Below, piece by piece: positions 1 through 6,487 of a stretch of DNA of 7,298 nucleotides. Source of the stretch: Acidobacteriaceae bacterium. Lineage in GTDB: Bacteria > Acidobacteriota > Terriglobia > Terriglobales > Acidobacteriaceae. Made by a program: the position numbers and the translations under genes. The stretch spans positions 12,656 through 19,953 of the forward strand of contig PLHN01000118.1 of assembly GCA_003139975.1 (NCBI GenBank). The letters run 5' to 3'. Position 1 is the stretch's first letter, and each line of letters starts with the position of its first letter. Under the pieces are notes generated by a model. That model was not told where the DNA came from. It did no database searches and was given only the letters and a program-made list of their open reading frames with translations.

Positions 1-1634
1 GTCTGAGCATGGGGTTTGTTTACGACGATCACGAGATGATAGACAACCCCTGGGTTCTGGGCTGGAAGGACATTCCAAAGATCTTCAGCGAAGACTTAAA
101 CAACAATCACTGGTCGAATTTTTACCGTCCAATTGCGGTGCTATGGCAAGTCTTTGTGCACTGGCTGGCAGGCACGAATGCTGCAGCGTGGCACTTAAGC
201 GCGATAGCGCTGCATCTGTTGTGCGTGGTGCTTGTCTTTCATCTGGCCTGCAAATTATTGGAAGACAGGGGATACGCCACGGTTGCGGCGGCTGTTTTTG
301 CGCTTCATCCTACGCACGTCGAGGCCGTCACCTGGGTATCGGACACAGCCGATTTACTGATGGCAGCGATTTTATTGTTATCCGCATTGGCCCTGTCGCG
401 CTGGCTGGAGAGTGGCAGCCCGCTATGGTGGATCGTGTCATGGCTGCTAGCCGCGGCTTGCTGTTTTGTGAAAGAGACCGGCGTTTTCGCGCCAATACTC
501 CTGCTGTCGCTGGCTTGGAGAGGGAAGAATGAAGTAGGTCGGCCCGCAATCGTTCTGACGGGTTTTTCCCTCTTTCTCTCGTCTTGCGGTTTTCTCATAC
601 TGCGCAACCAAATTCTCCATGGCTTTGCCCATCCGCTCTCAACCGCAAGCAATTTTGAGATGGCGCTCACTTTGCCTTTGGCTCTCTGTTTCTACCTTTC
701 TCACCTCTTGTTCCCAGTTGGGCTCGGCCCATTTTATCCGTTGGCGTTTGTTTCCAGCCCGCGAAGTTTAGCTTTTGTTGCACCCGTACTGCTGCTGGCT
801 GCGCTCCTCGCAACTTTGGTATGGCTGTATCAGCGCGTTACTAATCGACGGCTGTTCGAGTTCTGTGCGGTATGGATATTTGTTCCTTTAATTGCACCGC
901 TCTATCTCAAGTTGTTTCCGGATTTTGAGTTGGTTCACGACCGCTATCTTTATCTCCCCACAATCGCGCTCGGAATAGCGCTGGCTGCGGGACTGAAGCA
1001 GCTTTGTCGTGCCACTCCTGACAGTACGAATCACTCTGCTGCAACGTATCTCGCGGTCGCGACTGTCGTAGTGCTGACTGCCTTCGCGGCGGAGACGATT
1101 TCCTACCAGGGCGTGTGGCAGGACGACGCACATCTATTCCAGCGTGGCGTTGCGCTTACTCCACGCAATGCGCGCGCGCTGGTCAATCTTGGCGTGGCCA
1201 AATTGCAGCAAGGCAACTTTACAGAAGGTAGCGCGTTACTCAAGCGCTCTCTGGATATCCAGCCCGACAATGCTTTTGCGCTGTTCGACCTCGGAAATGC
1301 TGCTTTGAGCAACAGCAATGATGCGGCCACCGCTGAAAGCTATATCCAACGGGCGGTAGGGCTGGAGCCACACGCCAATTGGTGGGTCGCCTTGGCGACC
1401 GCCAAATTCAATTTGGGCAAGTTACCGGAAGCAGACTGGGCTGCGCGGCAGGCAATTGCGATCGATCCCGCTGTGCCTGGAGCACACTTCCTGCTAGGCG
1501 CCGTGCGCTTAGCGCAACATGACCCGGCGACTGCCGTCCAGGAGATCAGCACCGAACTCCGACTTGATCCAAATAACGCTTCGGCGCGACAGGGACTCCA
1601 ACTCGCACAAGAACAGCTTGCCAAGCACAACTAA
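1..1634 (+). CDS. TMTC-like GT-C membrane protein with C-terminal TPR repeats (5' partial)
   Basis: This is a polytopic membrane protein followed by a soluble TPR domain. The frame is open to the left edge (codons CTG AGC precede the ATG at 9), and the ATG falls just before the motif GFVYDDHEMI. In this family that motif lies right after the first membrane helix, so the true start is probably upstream and one helix is missing. Numbering from that ATG: the DD motif is at 6-7, FYRP at 38-41, ALHPTHVEAVTWVSDTADLL at 98-117 and DRYLYLP at 311-317. These match the conserved loops of TMTC-type (O-mannosyltransferase-like) and bacterial TPR membrane proteins. Hydrophobic helices lie near 60-82, 113-130, 138-156, 179-197, 217-236, 253-274, 283-301, 314-330 and 344-365. 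About four TPRs follow (386-521, e.g. ALVNLGVAKLQQGNFTEGSA). The likely role is lipid-linked sugar transfer to extracytoplasmic acceptors, inferred from the fold. Substrate and acceptor are unknown. Confidence 0.82.
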   Translation, partial: LSMGFVYDDHEMIDNPWVLGWKDIPKIFSEDLNNNHWSNFYRPIAVLWQVFVHWLAGTNAAAWHLSAIALHLLCVVLVFHLACKLLEDRGYATVAAAVFALHPTHVEAVTWVSDTADLLMAAILLLSALALSRWLESGSPLWWIVSWLLAAACCFVKETGVFAPILLLSLAWRGKNEVGRPAIVLTGFSLFLSSCGFLILRNQILHGFAHPLSTASNFEMALTLPLALCFYLSHLLFPVGLGPFYPLAFVSSPRSLAFVAPVLLLAALLATLVWLYQRVTNRRLFEFCAVWIFVPLIAPLYLKLFPDFELVHDRYLYLPTIALGIALAAGLKQLCRATPDSTNHSAATYLAVATVVVLTAFAAETISYQGVWQDDAHLFQRGVALTPRNARALVNLGVAKLQQGNFTEGSALLKRSLDIQPDNAFALFDLGNAALSNSNDAATAESYIQRAVGLEPHANWWVALATAKFNLGKLPEADWAARQAIAIDPAVPGAHFLLGAVRLAQHDPATAVQEISTELRLDPNNASARQGLQLAQEQLAKHN

Positions 1635-1733
1635 TCATGTGGGAGGGAGATGTTCCTAGAGTCGCGCGCTCGTCCCCAAGTGTCCAAGGCTGTGGTGGGG
1701 GCGACCGATTTTCGCGTTGCTTATCGCTACTCC

Positions 1734-1746
1734 CCCGGCTTCCGGG
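1734..1746. other. Small GC-rich inverted repeat in the 1635-1858 gap
   Basis: CCCGG (1734-1738) and CCGGG (1742-1746) flank the 3-base loop CTT, giving a 5-bp GC-only stem about 100 bases after the stop of the TMTC-like gene. No T-tract follows, so it is at best a weak or Rho-assisted termination signal. It could be chance. Confidence 0.15.
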
Positions 1747-1762
1747 AAAGCTTGATCACACT

Positions 1763-1790
1763 GTGCACGGCATGTCACGCTAGAGTGCAC
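1763..1790. promoter_or_regulatory. Pair of GTGCAC palindromes upstream of the AMIN/Sel1 gene
   Basis: The self-complementary hexamer GTGCAC occurs at 1763-1768 and 1785-1790. The copies are 22 bases apart (about two helical turns) and the second ends 68 bases before the start codon at 1859. Two same-face palindromes in a promoter-length gap are what a cooperatively bound dimeric regulator would need. I could not place convincing -35/-10 boxes around them: a TTGATC at 1752-1757 has no well-spaced -10 partner. The assignment is an inference from spacing only. Confidence 0.2.
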
Positions 1791-1858
1791 CACCGCTAAG
1801 ACCACGAACACGGAATGCCCGACACCGCGCATCATAAGGGACGGAGTCTACCGCAGCG

Positions 1859-4297
1859 ATGCGTATCCATCCGACAGTATCGCTTATGTTTCTGTTGCTC
1901 GGACTCGCTGCGCCCCTCGTTTTTTCGCAGGAAAACCCTGGTCCCGGCCTTCGCGATTCGCATCCGACGATCACGAGTATAGAAGTCACTGAGAGTGCCG
2001 ACAGCGTCGATGTGGAAGTCGAGTTCAGTAAGCTCATCCAGCCTGATGTGCGCAGGCTTGAGCGCCCAGACCGCCTTGTTTTCGACTTCCCTGGATGTGA
2101 ACTCGCTGGTCTCGGTCCGCGCTTTGTTGTAAATCACGGAGCCGTTCTCGCAGTGAGCACTGTCGTATTCGGTGCCCCGTCCCGCGGCACGAGCGTAGTC
2201 ATTGAGCTCGGGCCAGGTCGTACTCGTGAGCCGGCGTCTGCCGGAAACAAGCTGGTCGTCAATCTCAGCGCCGTAGGGAACAAACTGATCATCGAGCTCC
2301 GGGAAAATGGTGGCGCTGCCCCTTCTGCTCTAGCCAGTGGAGGAAACAAACCCGGGCTGCGAAGCTCGCCACCCGCTGCACCAGATCGAAAACCCGATCA
2401 CGTCGAGTCCAAGAGGGAGGCAGCGCCTCCAGTGCCTAGCCCGCCGCCGGCTGCGCTCGGCGTAAATCGAACCACGCCAAAGACTGCGGAGGTGGTGCCG
2501 CCAATACCGAGCGTGCCGGCAGGTGCGCCCCGAAGCGGCCGAAAGTTACCGAAGCTCGCGGAGGCGGTGCCGCCCATGATCAGTTCGCTGCCTGTTCTTG
2601 GAAGAGGACGAGGTACGCCGCAGACCGCGAACGTGATACCGCCAACGCCCAGCGTGCCACCCAGTTCGGGCGGACCAGATCGAACCGCGCTGAAAACTGC
2701 GGAAGTGGTGCCGCCAATACCAGGCGCGCAAGCCCTCGCTCTCGGAAGCGATCGAGCATCGCCGAAGGTCGCAGAGGCGGTACCGCCGATGCAGAGCGCG
2801 CCGTCGCTTCCTCGTGGAACAGGGCTAGATACGCCGAAGACCGCAGAGGTGATACCGCCGATGCCTAACGTGGGGTCGGATGTGCCCGGAGCGGACCGGA
2901 GGGCAGTGCCAAAGCCGGCGGAGGCGGTGCCCCCGACGCCGACCGCACCGTTGCCTGCTCTCGGATCGGGCCGAGTATCACCGAAGTTGGCGGAGGCGCC
3001 TCCCTCGTCCAGCGTGCCGGAATCCGTCCCCAAGCCTGATCCAGAAGTCGCCAAACTCGCGGCCCCAGCCCCGATGCTGGTGTCTCCCCGGATCGCCGGC
3101 ACGGCGCCCATGCAACTCCACGCTTACGCGCTTTTCGACCAGGCCCAATCTCTCGCCGTCGCCGATCTAGGGCCCTTGGAGGCCAAGGCCGACGCCGGCG
3201 ATCCCGAGTCGGAGACCACGCTGGCTCTCGCTTACCATGCCGGCACACTGCTCAAGAAGGACGATGCGGAAGCACTTTCCCTGTTGCGGCGCGCGGCGAA
3301 TCGTGGCTTTGCTGCGGCCGAGGAAGGCATGGGTATCTTTTGTCAGTCGGGTTTCGGAATGCCGCCCAATAAAGCACAGGCGGTTTCCTGGTACACCAAA
3401 GCTGCGCAACACGGATCAAGAGACGCGGCCACCACCCTTGCGCTGATGTATGCAGCCGGTGATGGAATCGAAAAGGATCCGGCTAAAGCGGCGACCTGGT
3501 TCCGCAACGCCGCCGAGGCGGGCGACGCAACCGCCCAATTAAATCTCGCTGCCATGTACCACCGCGGCGAGGAAGTACCGCAGGACGATGCCCAAGCGGT
3601 CTTGTGGCTTACTAAGGCCGCCGAGCAGGGCCTGGTTCCGGCGATGCTCGAATTGGCAAGGTGGCATATGCGGCAGGAACATGGCGTAAATGTCGATGCT
3701 GCTATCGGTTGGTTCAGGCGTGCCGCCGATCTGGGTGACGCAACCGCCCAGGTGGAATTGGGCGATATTTTCGTGGATCAAAAGCTCGGCCGATTGGACT
3801 ACCCCCAAGCCGTCAACTGGTACAGGAAGGCGGCCGATCAGAATTATCCCGGTGGCCAATTTGGGTTAGGAGTGTCCTATCTGTTCGGCCACGGCGTTGC
3901 GCAAAATATGGAAGAAGCCCGGCGATGGCTGACACCGGCGGCCAATCGGGGACACGCTTATGCCCAATTCCTTTTGGCGGAAATGTTCGAAAAAGGAGAA
4001 GGCGGCCCGGTCGATACCGCTTCCGCCTTAAAATACTATGCGCCGGCTGCGAACTTTGGCATCGCTCAGGCACAACACCGCCTTGGTTTATTGCTCGCCG
4101 CCGACCATAGCAATGGTGAGAGCCTTGTATCTGCCTACAAGTGGCTGGTTCTTGCGCAGGACGTACTAAAGCAGGACGCCACGTTGGCGACCGCGCAGGA
4201 ACTTAGAAACTCGCTCACTCCCGCGCAACTTGCCCAAGCTGAGAATGAGATCGAAGGATGGCGAACTGCACATTTTCCGCGCCAGCCGAATCGTTAG
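1859..4297 (+). CDS. Exported AMIN-domain protein with proline-rich repeats and Sel1-like repeats
   Basis: The start is fixed by an in-frame TAA at 1835-1837: the ATG at 1859 is the only start codon after it, with GGAG at 1843-1846 as a slightly distant ribosome site. Residues 1-23 form a signal peptide (short basic start, hydrophobic run LMFLLLGLAAPLVF, likely cleavage after VFS). Residues 37-138 resemble an AMIN domain (ITSIEVTESADSVDVEVEF, then RLERPDRLVFDFPG), a domain that directs proteins to peptidoglycan or other envelope sites. Residues 183-398 are a proline-rich tract of nine 24-residue units. Residues 445-768 hold eight to nine Sel1-like repeats of about 36 residues (e.g. AAEAGDATAQLNLAAMYHRG), which form an alpha-solenoid for protein contacts. 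The C-terminus (SLTPAQLAQAENEIEGW) is the usual Sel1 tail. No catalytic residues are visible, so a periplasmic scaffold is likeliest. The partner is unknown. It lies 224 bases after the previous gene and probably has its own promoter. Confidence 0.85.
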   Translation: MRIHPTVSLMFLLLGLAAPLVFSQENPGPGLRDSHPTITSIEVTESADSVDVEVEFSKLIQPDVRRLERPDRLVFDFPGCELAGLGPRFVVNHGAVLAVSTVVFGAPSRGTSVVIELGPGRTREPASAGNKLVVNLSAVGNKLIIELRENGGAAPSALASGGNKPGLRSSPPAAPDRKPDHVESKREAAPPVPSPPPAALGVNRTTPKTAEVVPPIPSVPAGAPRSGRKLPKLAEAVPPMISSLPVLGRGRGTPQTANVIPPTPSVPPSSGGPDRTALKTAEVVPPIPGAQALALGSDRASPKVAEAVPPMQSAPSLPRGTGLDTPKTAEVIPPMPNVGSDVPGADRRAVPKPAEAVPPTPTAPLPALGSGRVSPKLAEAPPSSSVPESVPKPDPEVAKLAAPAPMLVSPRIAGTAPMQLHAYALFDQAQSLAVADLGPLEAKADAGDPESETTLALAYHAGTLLKKDDAEALSLLRRAANRGFAAAEEGMGIFCQSGFGMPPNKAQAVSWYTKAAQHGSRDAATTLALMYAAGDGIEKDPAKAATWFRNAAEAGDATAQLNLAAMYHRGEEVPQDDAQAVLWLTKAAEQGLVPAMLELARWHMRQEHGVNVDAAIGWFRRAADLGDATAQVELGDIFVDQKLGRLDYPQAVNWYRKAADQNYPGGQFGLGVSYLFGHGVAQNMEEARRWLTPAANRGHAYAQFLLAEMFEKGEGGPVDTASALKYYAPAANFGIAQAQHRLGLLLAADHSNGESLVSAYKWLVLAQDVLKQDATLATAQELRNSLTPAQLAQAENEIEGWRTAHFPRQPNR
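2243..2371 (+). repeat. Short 33-base (11-residue) repeat at the end of the AMIN domain
   Basis: Within the AMIN/Sel1 gene, GNKLVVNLSAV (residues 129-139) is followed directly by GNKLIIELREN (140-150). The next 11-residue slot (151-161) is diverged, and the slot after it begins GNK again at 162. In DNA the phase points are 2243, 2276, 2309 and 2342, with GGAAACAA, GGGAACAA and GGAAACAA at the first, second and fourth. This suggests duplication of the last beta-strand of the AMIN domain by slippage, followed by decay of the later copies. Confidence 0.5.
2405..3052 (+). repeat. Nine-unit 72-base (24-residue) proline-rich repeat tract
   Basis: Aligning on the core PKxAE-V-PP-P, units begin at residues 183, 207, 231, 254, 278, 302, 326, 351 and 375 of the AMIN/Sel1 protein, a spacing of 23-25 residues (mostly 24). 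The cores read EAAPPVP, AEVVPPIP, AEAVPPMI, ANVIPPTP, AEVVPPIP, AEAVPPMQ, AEVIPPMP, AEAVPPTP and AEAPPSSS. Most spacers end in a basic residue after Gly or Asp (GR, DR). The tract is likely an extended, partly polyproline-II linker separating the AMIN domain from the Sel1 solenoid, comparable in idea to the proline-rich spacer of TonB. The first and last units are diverged, which is typical of the edges of a tandem array. Confidence 0.8.
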
Positions 4298-4379
4298 CTT
4301 GCAACGAACTCAGAATCCGATATTTCCGCGATGCGCAGCTACCACCTTCAATAGACGTTGCGCGTTCTGGTTCCTGGGT

Positions 4380-4401
4380 CTAAACGCAACGCGCCGTTTA
4401 G
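4380..4401 (+). terminator. Hairpin downstream of the AMIN/Sel1 gene, possible terminator
   Basis: CTAAACG (4380-4386) and CGTTTAG (4395-4401) form a perfect 7-bp stem with an 8-base loop, 82 bases after the stop codon. The sequence that follows (TTGCTGTTC) has only a few Ts, so this is not a classic intrinsic terminator. It could protect the 3' end of the mRNA or pause polymerase. Confidence 0.25.
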
Positions 4402-4465
4402 TTGCTGTTCGGCTCCATCAAGGTTGCCCGGTTCTATTGAGGCTGAGCCGGAATTCACAAGACAG

Positions 4466-4496
4466 TTCACCGCCACGGTCCTGCTGTTTGTATAAC
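4466..4496 (+). promoter_or_regulatory. Weak sigma-70-like promoter candidate
   Basis: TATAAC at 4491-4496 differs from the -10 consensus at one position. TTCACC at 4466-4471 matches TTGACA at four of six, but the spacer is 19 bases, longer than the usual 17. If used, the transcript would have a leader of more than 200 bases that includes the 4624-4643 hairpin. The organism's promoter consensus is unknown, so this is a suggestion only. Confidence 0.15.
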
Positions 4497-4623
4497 TTGT
4501 CTTCCTAACCCAGAAGACGTCTGATTCATTGCGAATCTATTTTCTGCGAGACCCTGCTCCTCGACAAGCTGCAAACGATATTCTCCGTCGGCCTTGAACG
4601 TCCTCAGTCCCAGCGCCCGCCAC

Positions 4624-4643
4624 GATCACGGCAGCCCGTGATC
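4624..4643. promoter_or_regulatory. Perfect 8-bp inverted repeat upstream of the enzyme/MFS pair
   Basis: GATCACGG (4624-4631) and CCGTGATC (4636-4643) are exact reverse complements around a 4-base loop CAGC, 93 bases before the start codon at 4737. As RNA it is a stable hairpin, and as DNA it is a dyad suitable for a dimeric regulator. It has no T-tract, so termination is less likely than an operator or a leader structure. The regulator is unknown. Confidence 0.35.
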
Positions 4644-4736
4644 AGCATCACTTCCCTATGGTATGCCGAGTGCCACAATTAGAAGCTTTTGAATGAGATT
4701 CGCGCTGAATCTAACCGGCACTGACGTTTCGCTGAC

Positions 4737-5867
4737 ATGATGAGTTATCATAAGTTCCTTCTACGATCGTCATTGGCTGTCTTCGTCGGCGGCCTCCTTG
4801 TCTTCCTGACATGCTGCCAGACTGCTCCCCACAACCACGCGGCCATCTCACCCCAACAGAGCAGTACTGCCCAGGCGGCCGTTTCTCCCAAGCAGAGCAA
4901 CGATGCGCCTGCAACTGCCTCTCCGCAGAAGATCGGTGGTGACCGCGTTCCGGTCGAGTCGCGTGAATCCATCTACAACAACATTTACGTGTATCGGACG
5001 GGCACTTACGTCAGTATGACGTTTGGCCTTAATCAAAAGCTCTACGAGGAGAGCCGATACAATACCGCCGACGATCGCGAACTGCCGGTGTCCTATACCC
5101 AGTTCATGACGGCGAGTTTGCTCTACCCGGCTAAGATCAAATCGATTCTTGAAATCGGGACCGGTGGAGGACGCACGGCGTGGTATCTGCATCGTTTTCT
5201 GCCTGATATTCAAATCACTTCTGTCGAGCTCGACCCCGCCGTGCTCGAACTGTCACGCAAGTATTTTGGTATTAGGGAAGAACCGAATTTTCAGTTGGTT
5301 AGTCGTGACGGGCGGATATTTCTCGCAGCTTCGAAGGCCCATTACGACGTTATCCTGATTGATGCTTACCGTGGTCCCTTCGTCCCATTTCATCTGCTGA
5401 CCAAAGAGTTCTATCAGATTGTTAAAGCGCACCTCGCACCCGGAGGTGTGGTAGCTCTGAATGTTGAGCCAACGACTATGCTTTTCGACTCAGCCGTGAA
5501 AACGCTGCATACGGTTTTTTCGCAGGTTGAGTTCTACGACGCTAGCGGTAACGATGCGGGCGGTAACGTTGTCATGATCGCCTACGACGGGCAGGCCCTT
5601 AGTAGCGTTGATCTCAACCACATGGCTGAAACCTACGAATTTACTTACCGCCTGCGTTATGACCCGCGCGCCATGCTGCAACATCGGTTCCTGCTGAAAC
5701 CAGTCGGCTCGTCTTTTGACGTGGTTAACCAGGCCGGGCAGTCCACCGCCGGGATCGACGACAACGCCAAGATGCTGACCGATGATTTCGCACCCGTCGA
5801 ATCACTGAAAGCTATCGAGCGCCATAATCAAAAATGGGCATCACAGGGCAATCCCCCGATTCAGTAG
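4737..5867 (+). CDS. Spermidine-synthase-like SAM-binding protein with N-terminal export/lipoprotein-like segment
   Basis: An in-frame TGA at 4722-4724 leaves the tandem ATGs at 4737/4740 as the start; no clear Shine-Dalgarno is visible. Residues 1-27 have a basic end (HKFLLR), a hydrophobic core and LTCC, an atypical lipobox. Residues 34-64 are a low-complexity S/P/Q/A linker with three SP(Q/K)-type repeats. The enzyme domain (about 75-360) is that of the spermidine/spermine synthase family: ILEIGTGGGRTAWYL (137-151) is the glycine-rich nucleotide loop, VELDPAV (163-169) holds the acidic residues that would bind the ribose, DGRIFL (191-196) contacts the adenine region, and DVILIDAYRG (204-213) is the post-beta-4 acidic motif. 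HLLTKEFY (219-226) and LTDDFAPVE (347-355) are typical of the enzyme half of fused MFS/spermidine synthases. Whether it makes a polyamine is uncertain, because the catalytic-loop acidic residues are not all kept and the protein seems to be exported. It is probably cotranscribed with the overlapping membrane gene downstream. Confidence 0.8.
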   Translation: MMSYHKFLLRSSLAVFVGGLLVFLTCCQTAPHNHAAISPQQSSTAQAAVSPKQSNDAPATASPQKIGGDRVPVESRESIYNNIYVYRTGTYVSMTFGLNQKLYEESRYNTADDRELPVSYTQFMTASLLYPAKIKSILEIGTGGGRTAWYLHRFLPDIQITSVELDPAVLELSRKYFGIREEPNFQLVSRDGRIFLAASKAHYDVILIDAYRGPFVPFHLLTKEFYQIVKAHLAPGGVVALNVEPTTMLFDSAVKTLHTVFSQVEFYDASGNDAGGNVVMIAYDGQALSSVDLNHMAETYEFTYRLRYDPRAMLQHRFLLKPVGSSFDVVNQAGQSTAGIDDNAKMLTDDFAPVESLKAIERHNQKWASQGNPPIQ

Positions 5868-6487
5868 CTGAACCCGTTGCCTCACTCCTGATCTATGCGA
5901 ACGCCTTTTTTGTCGGGGGCGTGATCATGGGCTTCGAGATGCTCGGCAGCCGCTACTTGTTTCCCTACTTTGGTGGCGGGATGGGCACTTGGGCTGGATT
6001 GATTTCCACGGTACTGGTCGCGCTTACTGTCGGTTATCTGGGCGGCGGCGCCATCGTTGACCGGCATCCTTCGCCGCGCGTGATTGCCGTCAGCATCGCT
6101 GCGGCAGCGGTTTACCTAGCACTGATCCCATTGACCGCTGACCGTGTGATGTCTTCAATCCTTCGTTCAATTGGGGAGGGTCCGGCGGGCGTTCTGCTCG
6201 CCTCAGCTGTGTTGCTACTTCTTCCACTGTCACTCCTCGGTGCGCTTTCGCCCGTGGCCGTGCGGCTCCTGATTCGTTCGACAAGCGAGACCGGGCGAGT
6301 GGCGGGACTTGTCTATGGAATCTCCACGATCGGCAATGTTTTCGGAACGCTATTCACGACCTTTGCGCTTATCCCAACGATCGGCTCGCGGTCCATCACC
6401 TATCTCTTTGCAGGGATTCTCGCTCTTTGCAGCGCAAGTTTATTTCTCACGACCCGCGTACGTACGGCAGCGGCCCCACGGATATGA
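5834..6487 (+). CDS. MFS-like membrane domain of the fused MFS/spermidine synthase family, as a separate protein
   Basis: This 217-residue integral membrane protein has about six helices (16-37, 52-73, 83-101, 118-138, 156-180, 186-206), half of a full 12-helix MFS carrier. Family-typical features are FEMLGSRYLFPYFG (34-47) with a membrane-embedded Glu35, GYLGGGAIVDRHPSPR (67-82) and YGISTIGNVFGTLFTTF (161-177). They match the N-terminal half of proteins annotated 'fused MFS/spermidine synthase'. Here that half is a stand-alone gene downstream of its usual partner. The ATG at 5834 lies inside the end of the preceding gene in the +2 frame (34-base overlap). No good ribosome site precedes it, which fits translational coupling. 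I found no alternative ATG, GTG or TTG before the first helix. The transported substrate is unknown; a polyamine or product of the partner enzyme is a guess from context. Confidence 0.8.
   Translation: MGITGQSPDSVAEPVASLLIYANAFFVGGVIMGFEMLGSRYLFPYFGGGMGTWAGLISTVLVALTVGYLGGGAIVDRHPSPRVIAVSIAAAAVYLALIPLTADRVMSSILRSIGEGPAGVLLASAVLLLLPLSLLGALSPVAVRLLIRSTSETGRVAGLVYGISTIGNVFGTLFTTFALIPTIGSRSITYLFAGILALCSASLFLTTRVRTAAAPRI

Larger units (their letters stand above)
4298..4736. other. 439-base intergenic region without a convincing gene
   Basis: Between the AMIN/Sel1 stop and the spermidine-synthase-like start I find no reading frame with a recognisable protein, no tRNA-like cloverleaf and no insertion-sequence ends. 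What it holds is two hairpins (4380-4401 and 4624-4643) and a poor promoter-like site (4466-4496). An in-frame TGA at 4722-4724 closes the downstream gene's frame 13 bases before its ATG. The region probably marks a transcription-unit boundary. Confidence 0.5.

Noticed and set aside
2398..3111. A 237-codon antisense reading frame with glycine/alanine-rich repeats resembling PE-PGRS-like proteins
   Set aside because: It is the mirror of the proline-rich repeat tract: proline codons read backwards give glycine, so the apparent repeats come from the sense gene. It has no signal peptide, domain or upstream signals of its own.
4230..4508. A 92-codon + strand frame overlapping the end of the AMIN/Sel1 gene and running into the gap
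   Set aside because: It starts inside the coding end in another frame, is rich in Arg, Ser and Leu without pattern, and has no ribosome site or family resemblance.
4689..4717. TTGAAT with TAACCG 17 bases later as the promoter of the enzyme gene
   Set aside because: The -10 match is too poor (TAACCG against TATAAT) to list as a feature.
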